Below, piece by piece: positions 49,437 to 58,951 of a DNA stretch of 64,000 nt. The stretch's first letter is position 1, and each line of letters begins with the position of its first letter. The notes beneath the pieces are model-generated. The model worked only from the letters and a program-made list of their open reading frames with translations, ran no database searches and was not told the origin of the DNA. Source of the stretch: an uncultured Flavobacteriales bacterium. Its GTDB lineage: Bacteria > Bacteroidota > Bacteroidia > Flavobacteriales_D > Parvicellaceae. The DNA is taken from assembly GCA_943788115.1 (NCBI GenBank), contig CALSPA010000012.1, forward strand, positions 62,001-126,000. Reading direction: 5' to 3'. Made by a program: the position numbers and the translations under genes.

Positions 49437-50057
49437 TCATAGATTGTCTAGCATTACTATAAGCATATCTTTTTTAACCCTGTCAAAAAGGTCTACAATA
49501 TCTTGGTTTTTCATTCTTATGCACCCATGAGAGGACTCTTTACCAATTAAACCCTCTTCATTTGTTCCGTGTAAATATATTTTCCGTAAATAGGTGTCTA
49601 CCTCTCCACCTTTGTTAACTCCATCTTCAAGTCCAATAATTCTAATTACTCTTGTGCATATAATATCTATTGCTGTAGATGTTGTGTCTAAATTAATGCT
49701 TGCAATTTCTCCATTGAATTTTCGATGATCTAATATCCCCCCAATAGGAACTCCTTGCCCATATTTACTTTTAATTTTATGTAAACCTTCAGGTGTTTGT
49801 AAGCTGTTTGATTTATTTCCTACTCCTCTTGTTGAAGTTGAAATGTTATATTTTTTAATCGTTACTCTATTTTCTAATAAGAACAATTGTTGTTTATTAA
49901 TGTCTACATAGATGAAATTAGAAAACGTATGTGATGGGTATTTTTTCTCAATTTTTTTTGAAATAATCTCTCCCGATGGTAAGTAATCATTTTTTTGGGC
50001 ATTTACAATTTGTAGATTTAAAAGATAAATTAATGTGACTAGTAAAATATTTTTCAT
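49437..50057 (-). CDS. L,D-transpeptidase (YkuD domain)
   Basis: 206 residues with a signal peptide and a YkuD catalytic domain: Y-V-D-I-N-K-Q-Q-L-F, T-P-E-G, Y-L-H-G-T, and the active-site S-H-G-C-I-R-M. It makes 3-3 cross-links in peptidoglycan or attaches proteins to it, in the periplasm. It follows the Omp85-like gene by 6 nt, in the run ung / Omp85 / transpeptidase. Confidence 0.9.
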   Translation of the reverse strand: MKNILLVTLIYLLNLQIVNAQKNDYLPSGEIISKKIEKKYPSHTFSNFIYVDINKQQLFLLENRVTIKKYNISTSTRGVGNKSNSLQTPEGLHKIKSKYGQGVPIGGILDHRKFNGEIASINLDTTSTAIDIICTRVIRIIGLEDGVNKGGEVDTYLRKIYLHGTNEEGLIGKESSHGCIRMKNQDIVDLFDRVKKDMLIVMLDNL

Positions 50058-50063
50058 AAAGTG

Positions 50064-51731
50064 TTAAAAGAAATTGATGAATCCAAAATGTATTTTTGCA
50101 GTTTTGAATAGCAATGGGTTGTTTTGTTGAGATCCAAGTGCGTAACTTAGCGAGAAAATCCCTGGTTTAGTTTCAAAATTAACACCTATTCCGCAAGAAT
50201 ATGGGTTATCTCTTTCGAAGGTTAATGTTGTGTTTTTTTCGGTCCAAGCATAATTGAAAAAACAGAAAATATTAGAATTTTGTTCTAATAGAAATCTGTA
50301 TTCTAATGTTCCAATTGCATAGGAACTAACCAGTAAGCTTTGTTCGTCAAAACCCCTAAGATCAGAATTCCCACCAATTCTTAGCAACTCATTTTCAAAA
50401 ATATATGGATTAATAATTGTTTTAAATTCACCCCCTATTTTAATGGTGCTGTTGTTCCATATTCTGAAAAATTTATTTATTACTAAATTTAATTGATAAT
50501 CTAAAGATTTTAAAGTAGAAATTGTTGTATCAATTTGTTCATTTATATTTTTGGTTCCAAGCTTGAAATCTCCATTTGTGTAAACTCCTTTTCTTGGGTT
50601 GAATCGGTAGTCTAAGTTATCTAATTCATAAGAAATTCCTATAGCGTTTAGTTCAGTGCTTTTGAAATCATTGTTATTTGTTTGTAACGAATTCGAATTT
50701 ACATATTGATAATAAAAACCTATTTTCTTTCTTTTAGTAAAAGAGAAGCTAGAGCCAAATTTATTGTTGAGGTTGAAAAATGAAGAATCTTTTTTCATCA
50801 TCATAACTTTATTAAATACTCCAAAACTAGATTTAAATAAGTATGGAAAACTAATATTTGCGTTTAGTGATTGTGATTGTGCATACATTTTTTTCCATGA
50901 GAGCTCAATTAGCTCACCTTTTTTAAAGGCGTTCTCAAATTTTAAATTCGCATCTCCAGTAAAACTTATGGCCTTATTTTCTTGTGGTTGAATCCCAATA
51001 ATTCCATTAATATATTTAGCAGATTTATTTTTTACGTATAAAAATAACGAGGCTTTATTATTGAAAATTTCATATTCAGCAGGTTTTAATTCAGTAAAAT
51101 ATGGTGTTTCTTTAATTCTTGCAGTAATATTTTTTATTTTTTGTTCATCAAAATCATCTTTTAAATTTATGTCAATAATTTGTTTAATCAGCTCTTTTTG
51201 ACTTACAATATCAGCAGTTAAAATTATTTTATTTATAATAATTCTTGGACCAATTTTCAAATTTAATGAGAGCTTGATTTTCTCAGATTTTATTTCTTTT
51301 ATTTCAAGTTTAATTGCTGCAAACGGATGACCGTTATTGCTACAATACGTTAATATTTCACTTATCTGTTTTTTTAATTTTATAGGAGAGAATTGTTGAT
51401 TTTTGAATAGCTTATTGGATATTCCCATCTGACTTTTAAAATGATCTGGAATGTTAGTTTCTAAGGAGGCATATTGGTATTTTTCGCCTTTAAAGTAATA
51501 GGCGATTAAGGTTAATGAGTCTTTTTCTACAATTGAGTCAACTGATGCGGATAAGTATCCGTTTTCAATCAATGAGAGCCATTTTTCATTTACTAAACCT
51601 TTTGCATTTGAATATGAATTGGTTTTACTTTCAATTGGGTTTTTTAAAATACCAATTAACGAAACATCAAATTTCTGAGCAGAAAAATCACAGAGTAATA
51701 AGATCAAGAATATTGTTAATGAATGTTTCAT
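50064..51731 (-). CDS. Omp85-family outer membrane protein (TamA/BamA-like)
   Basis: 555 residues with a signal peptide ending at F-S-A-Q, two or three POTRA-like repeats (about 30-235) and a C-terminal 16-strand-type barrel. The Omp85 hallmark L-R-G-F-D-E-Q is present at about 470, and the protein ends in aromatic F-G-F-I-N-F-F. It is shorter than BamA (about 800) and closest in size to TamA or short Bacteroidota Omp85 paralogues. A role in outer-membrane protein insertion or secretion is inferred from family. Confidence 0.85.
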   Translation of the reverse strand: MKHSLTIFLILLLCDFSAQKFDVSLIGILKNPIESKTNSYSNAKGLVNEKWLSLIENGYLSASVDSIVEKDSLTLIAYYFKGEKYQYASLETNIPDHFKSQMGISNKLFKNQQFSPIKLKKQISEILTYCSNNGHPFAAIKLEIKEIKSEKIKLSLNLKIGPRIIINKIILTADIVSQKELIKQIIDINLKDDFDEQKIKNITARIKETPYFTELKPAEYEIFNNKASLFLYVKNKSAKYINGIIGIQPQENKAISFTGDANLKFENAFKKGELIELSWKKMYAQSQSLNANISFPYLFKSSFGVFNKVMMMKKDSSFFNLNNKFGSSFSFTKRKKIGFYYQYVNSNSLQTNNNDFKSTELNAIGISYELDNLDYRFNPRKGVYTNGDFKLGTKNINEQIDTTISTLKSLDYQLNLVINKFFRIWNNSTIKIGGEFKTIINPYIFENELLRIGGNSDLRGFDEQSLLVSSYAIGTLEYRFLLEQNSNIFCFFNYAWTEKNTTLTFERDNPYSCGIGVNFETKPGIFSLSYALGSQQNNPLLFKTAKIHFGFINFF

Positions 51732-51742
51732 CTAATTCAATA

Positions 51743-52432
51743 TTAATAAATATTCCAATCTATAGTTTTTCCACCTTTATTTAAAATATATTCATTTGCT
51801 TTAGAAAAATGTTTGCAATTTAGAAATCCACGATAAGCTGATAGTGGAGAGGGGTGGCTCGTTTCTAAAATTAAATGTTTTTTATTGTCAATCATTTTGG
51901 TTTTGTTTGATGCATATTTACCCCAAAGAAAAAAACAAACACTATCATTTCTTTTTGAAATCAACTTAATAATGGAGTCTGTAAAATCATGCCAGCCTAA
52001 GTCCTTATGTGAATTCGGAACACCTTCTTTTACAGTTAGGCAAGTATTTAATAATAACACCCCTTGGTTTGCCCAATATGTTAAGTCACCATTATTAACA
52101 ATGGTTTGGGGTAAATCATTTTTTAGTGCTTTAAAGATGTTTTTTAAAGAGGGTGGTAGGGTTTGTTTTTTTTGAACGGAAAAACATAAGCCATTGGCTT
52201 GATCTTTTTTAAAATAGGGGTCTTGACCTATTATAACTACTTTAATATCATTAAGTTTAGTAGAATTTAAAGCATTGAATATTAAGTGTGAAGGCGGGAA
52301 AATGTTAAATTCTTTTATTTCATTTTCAAGGTTTTGAATTAAGGTTTTGAAATAATCTAATTCAAACTCCTTCTTAAGAGCATTCTTCCAAATTGGATTA
52401 ATATTGTTTATAGTTTTATTAACAATCGACAT
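51743..52432 (-). CDS. ung: Family 1 uracil-DNA glycosylase
   Basis: 229 residues, normal for Ung. It removes uracil from DNA. Motif A reads G-Q-D-P-Y-F-K-K-D-Q-A-N-G-L-C-F-S-V and motif B is H-P-S-P-L-S-A-Y-R-G-F; both catalytic elements (Asp and His) are present. The usual H-G-P after G-Q-D-P-Y is F-K-K here, a local deviation. Ung is first in a run with the Omp85-like and L,D-transpeptidase genes (11- and 6-nt gaps). Confidence 0.92.
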   Translation of the reverse strand: MSIVNKTINNINPIWKNALKKEFELDYFKTLIQNLENEIKEFNIFPPSHLIFNALNSTKLNDIKVVIIGQDPYFKKDQANGLCFSVQKKQTLPPSLKNIFKALKNDLPQTIVNNGDLTYWANQGVLLLNTCLTVKEGVPNSHKDLGWHDFTDSIIKLISKRNDSVCFFLWGKYASNKTKMIDNKKHLILETSHPSPLSAYRGFLNCKHFSKANEYILNKGGKTIDWNIY

Positions 52433-52691
52433 TTAAAAAAATATTTATTTTAAATAAGTGAGCAGGTTATAATCAAAATGATATAATTAATATTCGCTTT
52501 AACAGATTAAATACATTATAAATGTATTTAATTATTAAATAAATATCATAATAAAATTTAATGTTATGTTTTAATAAACTGCTGTTGAAATAATAAATTG
52601 TTCTAATTATTGTTTTAGAATATAACTAAGATTATTTATGTTAGATAAAAGTGTTTTGTGTGTAAAATCAAAACATAATTTTGTCATATTT
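52433..52691. other. AT-rich intergenic region
   Basis: About 260 bp of very AT-rich sequence between ung and the small lipoprotein promoter. I see no gene, terminator or convincing structured element in it. It should carry the minus-strand promoter for ung, but I found no clear consensus match. Confidence 0.5.
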
Positions 52692-52719
52692 TTGTAATAC
52701 AATGATTTTTATAACTTTG
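52692..52719 (+). promoter_or_regulatory. Promoter of the small lipoprotein gene
   Basis: TTG (52692-52694), a 17-nt spacer and TAACTTTG (52712-52719). The -7 box is an exact TAnnTTTG; the spacer is two bases shorter than the usual 19. The ATG lies 24 nt downstream at 52743. Confidence 0.55.
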
Positions 52720-52742
52720 TGACTAAGTAATAACTATTTAAG

Positions 52743-52910
52743 ATGAAAAAAGTGAAAACATTATTAATTATAAGCGCTGTTGTTTTTATGACTTCATCTT
52801 GCTTTTTATTTCGCCCAACTCATGAAAGATGCCCAGCATATGGATATGAACAGGTTGATCAAGACGAATCTAGTAATGTGATACAGAATTTGTCTAACGA
52901 AAAAAGTTAA
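52743..52910 (+). CDS. Small lipoprotein, 55 residues
   Basis: The ATG at 52743 begins M-K-K-V-K-T, then a hydrophobic segment and the lipobox T-S-S-C (Cys20), giving a mature lipoprotein of about 36 residues with R-C-P-A-Y-G-Y and an acidic tail. The good signal peptide, the consensus-like promoter directly upstream and the stop before the next gene support it as real. Function unknown. It precedes the outer-membrane-protein gene by 68 bp and may be co-transcribed with it and lipA. Confidence 0.7.
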   Translation: MKKVKTLLIISAVVFMTSSCFLFRPTHERCPAYGYEQVDQDESSNVIQNLSNEKS

Positions 52911-52978
52911 TATTTCAATTTCTTTGCTGCCTGGTTAGGCAACTTTCCTTTATTATTCGTTATCTTTGAATAATAGAG

Positions 52979-53731
52979 ATGAAAATTTTAAAATCTATAA
53001 TAATTATTGTTTTAATTCAATGTTCAACCTTGAATTATTATTCTCAACTTCCTGCTGTTCAGGTCAACGAAGCTAGATTCACAAAAGAAGTTTGGGGTGG
53101 TGTTATTATGCATTCTCAAGGTTTTGGTCTTAATCTCAATTATTCAAAATTCAAAACTTATAAAAAGAAGAAATATTTCACTCTCGATTTTGTCGGGATG
53201 AAACATGAAAAAGAATATAAAATCTTTGGATCTATTGATGAAAGTGCTAAGCGCTATGTTTATGGAAAGTTGAATTCTTTTTTAGTCCTTAGACCTGGTA
53301 TTGGAGGTAGGAAGATGTTTCTTGAGAAACTTAGAGACAATGGTTTGCAAATTGCTTTTAATTGGTCCTTTGGTCCTTCTTTAGGTCTTACTGTTCCTGT
53401 TTACTTAGAAGTTTTAAAAATAAATTCTTTTGGTGAAGTTGTTGGTTTTTCAATTGAAAGATATGATCCTGAATCACATAACATTTACAATATTTACGGC
53501 AGAGGACCTCGCTCAAGAGGTTTTCTCGAATCAAAGTTTCACATTGGTGGCTTTGTTAAATTAGCTTGTGAATTTGAATTTAGTGATGATAGGGGGGTGA
53601 TTAAAGCTCTTGAAATTGGAGGTGTTCTTGATGTTTATCCTCAAAGAATTCCAATAATGTCTGAAATTGATAACCCTTTTATTTTCCCTACTGTTTATCT
53701 TAGCGCTTTAATTGGTGCGAAATATTATTAA
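52979..53731 (+). CDS. Putative outer membrane protein, unknown
   Basis: 250 residues with a signal peptide (cleavage near Y-Y-S-Q). The mature chain alternates hydrophobic and polar residues with many aromatic residues, as in small outer-membrane barrels, and ends in A-L-I-G-A-K-Y-Y. No family name can be given with certainty. It sits between the small lipoprotein gene and lipA (3-nt gap to lipA), so it is probably in the same operon. Confidence 0.75.
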   Translation: MKILKSIIIIVLIQCSTLNYYSQLPAVQVNEARFTKEVWGGVIMHSQGFGLNLNYSKFKTYKKKKYFTLDFVGMKHEKEYKIFGSIDESAKRYVYGKLNSFLVLRPGIGGRKMFLEKLRDNGLQIAFNWSFGPSLGLTVPVYLEVLKINSFGEVVGFSIERYDPESHNIYNIYGRGPRSRGFLESKFHIGGFVKLACEFEFSDDRGVIKALEIGGVLDVYPQRIPIMSEIDNPFIFPTVYLSALIGAKYY

Positions 53732-53734
53732 TAC

Positions 53735-54607
53735 ATGGACAAAGAAAATTCTTCATTAACAAAGGAAAGAACAAAAAAACCCTCATGGTTGAAAGTTAAA
53801 TTACCGACAGGGGAGGAGTTTAAAAAAGTTAGGAGTTTAGTCTCAGAACACAAGCTACATACCATTTGCGAAAGTGGAAACTGTCCAAACATGGGTGAAT
53901 GTTGGGGTGCTGGTACCGCAACTTTTATGATTTTAGGAAATGTGTGTACTCGTTCTTGTGGTTTTTGTGCAGTTTCTACTGGTAAACCAGACGCTCCAGA
54001 TGAATTTGAGCCTGCAAGAGTTGCAAACTCTGTTAAGCTAATGGATGTCAAACATGCTGTAATAACTTCAGTAGATAGAGATGATTTAAAAGATGGTGGA
54101 GCAGAAATCTGGGCGATGACTGTTCGGTCTATTAGGAGAAAATCGCCTGGAACAACTTTAGAAACACTTATTCCTGATTTTGCTGGAAATTGGGATAATT
54201 TACAAAAGGTTATTGACGTTGCTCCTGAAATAGTATCCCATAACATTGAAACTGTTAGGAGGTTAACCAAAGCTATTCGGGTTCAGGCTAAATACGATAG
54301 AAGTTTAGAGCTATTACTCCGTTTAAAGCAAGCTAAAATGCGAACTAAATCTGGTTTAATGTTAGGTTTGGGGGAAACTCATGCTGAAATTTTAGAAACA
54401 ATGGATGATTTGAGAATGGTTAATGTGGATGTGCTTACGTTGGGGCAATATTTACAACCAACACCCAATCATCAGCCTGTAGATGAATTTATAAATCCAG
54501 AGAAATTTGCGCTTTACAAAAATCTGGGATTAGAGATGGGATTTAAATATGTTGAATCAGGGCCACTTGTTCGTTCCAGTTATCATGCAGAAAAACACAT
54601 GTTTTAG
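53735..54607 (+). CDS. lipA: Lipoyl synthase
   Basis: 290 residues. A radical SAM enzyme that inserts two sulfurs into octanoyl groups on lipoyl domains. Both iron-sulfur sites are intact: [12 protein letters not shown] (auxiliary cluster) and C-T-R-S-C-G-F-C (radical SAM cluster). The C-terminal R-S-S-Y-H-A-E with the conserved Ser ligand is present. No lipB is adjacent. A long antisense frame here is a shadow. Confidence 0.96.
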   Translation: MDKENSSLTKERTKKPSWLKVKLPTGEEFKKVRSLVSEHKLHTICESGNCPNMGECWGAGTATFMILGNVCTRSCGFCAVSTGKPDAPDEFEPARVANSVKLMDVKHAVITSVDRDDLKDGGAEIWAMTVRSIRRKSPGTTLETLIPDFAGNWDNLQKVIDVAPEIVSHNIETVRRLTKAIRVQAKYDRSLELLLRLKQAKMRTKSGLMLGLGETHAEILETMDDLRMVNVDVLTLGQYLQPTPNHQPVDEFINPEKFALYKNLGLEMGFKYVESGPLVRSSYHAEKHMF

Positions 54608-54745
54608 GTGTAATTATGCCGTTTTCTTACAAAAACAACCTTTTATTAACTTTCAAATAAAAAAACTATTAAACTAAATTATTATTTACCGTATTATTTG
54701 TAAATTCGGGTGCTAAATAATTTAAAGATATAATCTGAAAAGACT

Positions 54746-57700
54746 ATGAAAAAATCATCTATAATATTTTCTTCACTATTATTAATTCCGTTTGCTATTC
54801 TTTTTTTAGTTGGAAATTTCTCTAACGATACAAAAGTAGAACGTCAATATAGTAGTAAAACAATTTCTAAAAACCTTAAGGCAAAATCCTGGAATGATGC
54901 TCGTGAACATTATCATTCATTGTATCAGGATGAAACTACTGGTGAGATTGATGCAGCTCAATATGTAATTGCAAAGCAAGAAGTTTTAAACTTAATGCTT
55001 CAAAAATCTGGAGCATTTACATTTGTTGAAGAAGGGCCAGATAATGTTGGTGGAAGAACAAGAGGTTTAGCAATTAAGCCAGGCGATGATAACATTATTT
55101 ATGCTGGAGGTATTTCTGGTGGATTATTTAATTCTACTGATGCTGGTAACAGTTGGAATCGAGTTCAAGGATATGACGATGCTGTTAACGATGCTATTAA
55201 TGGTAACGGTTCAATTTCAATATCTTCTATTGCAGTTTCATTTGACGGACATATTTACGTTGCAACTGGAGGTTCTATTTTTAATGAGCAAGGCTTAAGC
55301 GTTGAAAGTTCAGGCATTACTGCAGGTGATGGAATTTGGTATAGTGCTGATGAAGGATTAACATTTCAGCAAGTAGCTGGAACAGATGGTAAGGATATTA
55401 CTAAAGTTGTTGCAGATTTAAATCAAGATAATGTCATTTACTATTCTGGTATCAGTAATGGTGTCAAAAGAGTAACAGATTTAGGTACACCTGAGTCAAT
55501 GCCTGGTTTGCCTGTAACTACAACAGGAGATGTAAAAGTTTCTGTTGATGGTCAGGTTTTAATTACAGGGGTTTCTCAGGGAGGTCAAAGAAGTTGGGTT
55601 AGCCAAGATGGAGGAGCATCATGGACAGATCTTCATTCAAACGGTCAATTGGTAGGTTCTGGAGCAGGTAGATCAGAATATGCTATTTCCCCTTTTAAAA
55701 ATTCTAATGGAGATTACTCAGTGTATTGTGTTCTTGTTACAAGCAGTGGCTCTTTAAAAGGAGTTTATCGTTCAATAGATAATGGTACTAACTGGTGTCA
55801 AATTGGTCCATCAGCTACTACAGGTTTTGCTCCATTTGGAGATAACACTCAAGGAATCTATGATTGTGTTATTGCCGCTCATCCATCAGTTGAAGGTTGT
55901 GTTTTAGGAGGTATTGATTTATGGACATGGTATCAAACACCTGGTGCTGGATGTGATAATGGTGAATGGCAAGTAGCTTCAAATTGGTCATTTAATCCTC
56001 AAAATCCATTTTACATTCATGCAGATAATCATAGAATTACTTTTAATTCTCAAGGTAGAATGTATGTTGGAAACGATGGTGGTGTTCAAATGTCTACTAT
56101 TCCTAACTCTATAAGTTTCTTTTCGGTTGTTAACAAAGGATATAATGTCACTCAATTTTATGCAATGGGATACGGTGGTGATGGATCTGTTATTGGTGGT
56201 GCTCAAGATAATGGAACTCAATTGAACGATCATACAGGCGTTGGTCCATTAGAATTTAGAGAAGTTAATGGGGGTGATGGTTTTGAATGTGAAATTTCAT
56301 ATTTAAGTAGTGATGCTATTATTTCTACTATTTACAGTGGTATTATTGAAAGATCAAATGATAAAGGCTTGAATTGGCAGTTAACAAGTGCCCCTTGTTC
56401 TTCACCTCCTGGATTAGGTTCAGGTTGTGGACCATTCTATAATTCTATACGTTTGTTTGAAGATGGTAATGACCTTAATACTCAGGATTCTGTCGAGTAC
56501 ATCCCTCTTTCTTCAATGCAAGCTGGAGATGAAGTTACATACTACAGTCAATCTTTTGAGATTCCAATGCAGTTTACTTTAACTCAAGACTTAACTGTTA
56601 ATTACGATACTGTAATTCCAGCTACTGATTCAGTGCTGCCAAATTTTGATACAATTCCTGCTGGAGTTCCTTATTTATACAATCCAATAGCTCAGGATAC
56701 TATAAAATTACCAGATTACAAGCAATCTTTATTTGCAACTCAAGGCGAATCTAGTATATACATTACTAGAGACATGATGCGTTTTACTGTAAATCCAGAA
56801 TGGTGGAAATTATTTCCTTTAGGTTCTCCTTTTACATCTAGCAGTGCACGCAGCTATGATTTCTCTAAAGATGGAAACTGGCTATGGGTTGGTTCTACTA
56901 ACGATGTTATTAGAGTTTCTGGTTTAGACAGTGCTTATTCAATTGCTGCAGCAGATATTTCTTACAGACCATCTTCTTCAAGTAATTTTGATTTAGATTC
57001 TCTATTAGAAATATCTACAGGCGACACCATTACAGGTTCTGCACTTGATGCAATAGATTTTGACAGATTTAGCCATGAGTATACAAATATGGACGGTAGT
57101 GCTGTCAAGTATCAGTTACACATTCAAAAAGTACAAAATTCATTTGGTGGTGTAATTACTGATATATCAGTAGATCCAGCTAATTCAGCTAATGTTTGTG
57201 TGGTTACTGGAGGTTCTGGTGGTACTCAGGTATGGTATTCAACAAATGCTACCTCTTCATCTCCAACATTTACTTCTATTGATGGTAATTTACCGAACAT
57301 GCCAGTATTTGGATGTATCGTTGAAAGAGATCCAGCTACTGATGTAATTGTTATTGGAACAGAATACGGAGTATTTAGCACTAACAACGCCTCAGCTGGG
57401 TCAGTTACATGGACTTCACATAATGAAGAAATTGGAACAATTCCTGTTTTTGATGTTCGTCAACAATGGAGAGATTGGGAAGACGGTTATGTTAACAACC
57501 CTGGTGCTATTTATTTAGGAACACACGGTAGAGGAATTTGGAGATCAGATGATGTTTTAGGAACACAAGAGATTAAGCCAATTGAATCTACTATTAGTGA
57601 AACAATAGATGCTTTGCACATCTTTCCTAATCCTATGATTGATGAAGGTAAAGTATCTTTTGAATTAGGTTTTCAATCAGATGTTAATTTTAATATTTAT

Positions 57701-57859
57701 AATCTTCAGGGAAAACAAATAAAATCTATTTATTGGAAAAACATGTCAACTGGTTCTCACACTATGGACTTTGATTGTTCTAATTTCCCAATAGGCACTT
57801 ATTTTGCAGTTATTGAATCTAACGGAACAAGCAAGGTTGCTAAATTTGTTAAATATTAA
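54746..57859 (+). CDS. Large T9SS-secreted sortilin/BNR-like beta-propeller protein
   Basis: 1037 residues. A signal peptide (F-A-I-L-F-L-V-G-N-F) leads into a short helical pro-region, then repeated BNR/sortilin-like blades with S-x-D-x-G-x-x-W motifs: D-A-G-N-S-W, D-G-G-A-S-W, D-N-G-T-N-W, D-K-G-L-N-W. The end is a T9SS type A sorting domain with I-F-P-N-P and F-P-I-G-T-Y-F-A-V. Propellers of this type occur in secreted glycosidases and adhesins. I see no catalytic signature, so function stays open. It stands alone with its own terminator. Confidence 0.85.
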   Translation: MKKSSIIFSSLLLIPFAILFLVGNFSNDTKVERQYSSKTISKNLKAKSWNDAREHYHSLYQDETTGEIDAAQYVIAKQEVLNLMLQKSGAFTFVEEGPDNVGGRTRGLAIKPGDDNIIYAGGISGGLFNSTDAGNSWNRVQGYDDAVNDAINGNGSISISSIAVSFDGHIYVATGGSIFNEQGLSVESSGITAGDGIWYSADEGLTFQQVAGTDGKDITKVVADLNQDNVIYYSGISNGVKRVTDLGTPESMPGLPVTTTGDVKVSVDGQVLITGVSQGGQRSWVSQDGGASWTDLHSNGQLVGSGAGRSEYAISPFKNSNGDYSVYCVLVTSSGSLKGVYRSIDNGTNWCQIGPSATTGFAPFGDNTQGIYDCVIAAHPSVEGCVLGGIDLWTWYQTPGAGCDNGEWQVASNWSFNPQNPFYIHADNHRITFNSQGRMYVGNDGGVQMSTIPNSISFFSVVNKGYNVTQFYAMGYGGDGSVIGGAQDNGTQLNDHTGVGPLEFREVNGGDGFECEISYLSSDAIISTIYSGIIERSNDKGLNWQLTSAPCSSPPGLGSGCGPFYNSIRLFEDGNDLNTQDSVEYIPLSSMQAGDEVTYYSQSFEIPMQFTLTQDLTVNYDTVIPATDSVLPNFDTIPAGVPYLYNPIAQDTIKLPDYKQSLFATQGESSIYITRDMMRFTVNPEWWKLFPLGSPFTSSSARSYDFSKDGNWLWVGSTNDVIRVSGLDSAYSIAAADISYRPSSSSNFDLDSLLEISTGDTITGSALDAIDFDRFSHEYTNMDGSAVKYQLHIQKVQNSFGGVITDISVDPANSANVCVVTGGSGGTQVWYSTNATSSSPTFTSIDGNLPNMPVFGCIVERDPATDVIVIGTEYGVFSTNNASAGSVTWTSHNEEIGTIPVFDVRQQWRDWEDGYVNNPGAIYLGTHGRGIWRSDDVLGTQEIKPIESTISETIDALHIFPNPMIDEGKVSFELGFQSDVNFNIYNLQGKQIKSIYWKNMSTGSHTMDFDCSNFPIGTYFAVIESNGTSKVAKFVKY

Positions 57860-57880
57860 TTGATATAAATTAATAGTTTA

Positions 57881-57914
57881 AAAAAGCCTTAACAATAGTT
57901 GAGGCTTTTTTTTT
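57881..57914 (+). terminator. Terminator after the beta-propeller gene
   Basis: AAAAGCCTTAAC and GTTGAGGCTTTT form a stem (one G-U pair) with loop AATA, followed by a T run to 57914. It separates the propeller gene from gap. Confidence 0.9.
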
Positions 57915-57946
57915 AAGTTATTATTTTTATGTAAACTTATATTGTC

Positions 57947-58951
57947 ATGAAAAGAATTAAAGTTGCGATAAATGGTTTTGGAAGAATTGGACGTGTTTTC
58001 ACAAGATGCTTAATTAATTCTAACAATAAGCAAATTGAAATAGTTGCTATAAATGACTTGGTTGATGCTCCTACATTAGCACATTTACTTAAATATGATT
58101 CTGTACATGGTGTCTTAAATAACTCTATTTCAAGTACATCAAATTCTATTATTATTGATGGTAAAGAAATAGTAGTTTTAAATGAAAGAGACCCTGAAAA
58201 TCTTCCATGGAGTGATAATGAAATAGATGTAGTTGTAGAATCGACAGGTTTTTTTAGAGATAAGTTGGGTGCTGAAAAGCACATAACCGCTGGAGCTAAA
58301 AAAGTAATTATTTCAGCGCCCTCAGTAGATTATAATGTTAAAACTGTTGTTTTAGGTGTTAATGACGGTGTTTTAGATGGTTCTGAAACTGTATTAAGTA
58401 ATGCATCTTGTACCACAAATTGTGCAGCTCCAATGATTAAAATTATTAATGATAACTTCCGCATCAAGAGTGGTTACATTACAACAACGCATGCCTATAC
58501 GGGGGATCAAAACATTCATGATGCTCCACATAAAGATTTAAGAAGAGCTCGTGCAGCTGCGAAATCAATTATTCCAACCACAACAGGTGCTGCTAAAGCA
58601 ATAAGTAAAATATTTCCTGAATTAGAAGGTAAGCTAGTTGGTAGTGGAATAAGAGTTCCTGTTTTAAACGGATCTTTAACAGATATTATATGTCAAGTTG
58701 AAAAGATTCCTACTGTAAAAGAAATCAATGCTTTATTTTATAAAGCATCTGTTGAAGGTGAAATGTCTTCAATTCTGTCTTACACTACAGATCCTATTGT
58801 TTCAAATGATATTGTAGGGAATAAATTTTCTTGTATTATTGATTCTGACCTAACTAGCGTTAATGATAATACAATTAGAATAATTGGTTGGTACGATAAC
58901 GAGGCAGGTTATTCAAATAGGATTATAGACCTTATAAATAAAATTATTTAA
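57947..58951 (+). CDS. gap: Glyceraldehyde-3-phosphate dehydrogenase, type I
   Basis: 334 residues, standard length. The NAD-binding G-F-G-R-I-G-R, catalytic S-N-A-S-C-T-T-N-C with Cys155, the T-T-H-A-Y-T-G-D-Q histidine segment and the C-terminal W-Y-D-N-E-A-G-Y-S-N-R are all present. A glycolytic, cytosolic enzyme. Its 3' end overlaps the opposing lpxH-like gene by 8 bp. Confidence 0.95.
   Translation: MKRIKVAINGFGRIGRVFTRCLINSNNKQIEIVAINDLVDAPTLAHLLKYDSVHGVLNNSISSTSNSIIIDGKEIVVLNERDPENLPWSDNEIDVVVESTGFFRDKLGAEKHITAGAKKVIISAPSVDYNVKTVVLGVNDGVLDGSETVLSNASCTTNCAAPMIKIINDNFRIKSGYITTTHAYTGDQNIHDAPHKDLRRARAAAKSIIPTTTGAAKAISKIFPELEGKLVGSGIRVPVLNGSLTDIICQVEKIPTVKEINALFYKASVEGEMSSILSYTTDPIVSNDIVGNKFSCIIDSDLTSVNDNTIRIIGWYDNEAGYSNRIIDLINKII

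Noticed and set aside
53728..54270. 180-residue frame antisense to lipA
   Set aside because: lipA is intact with all iron-sulfur motifs on the other strand; the antisense product has no recognisable features.
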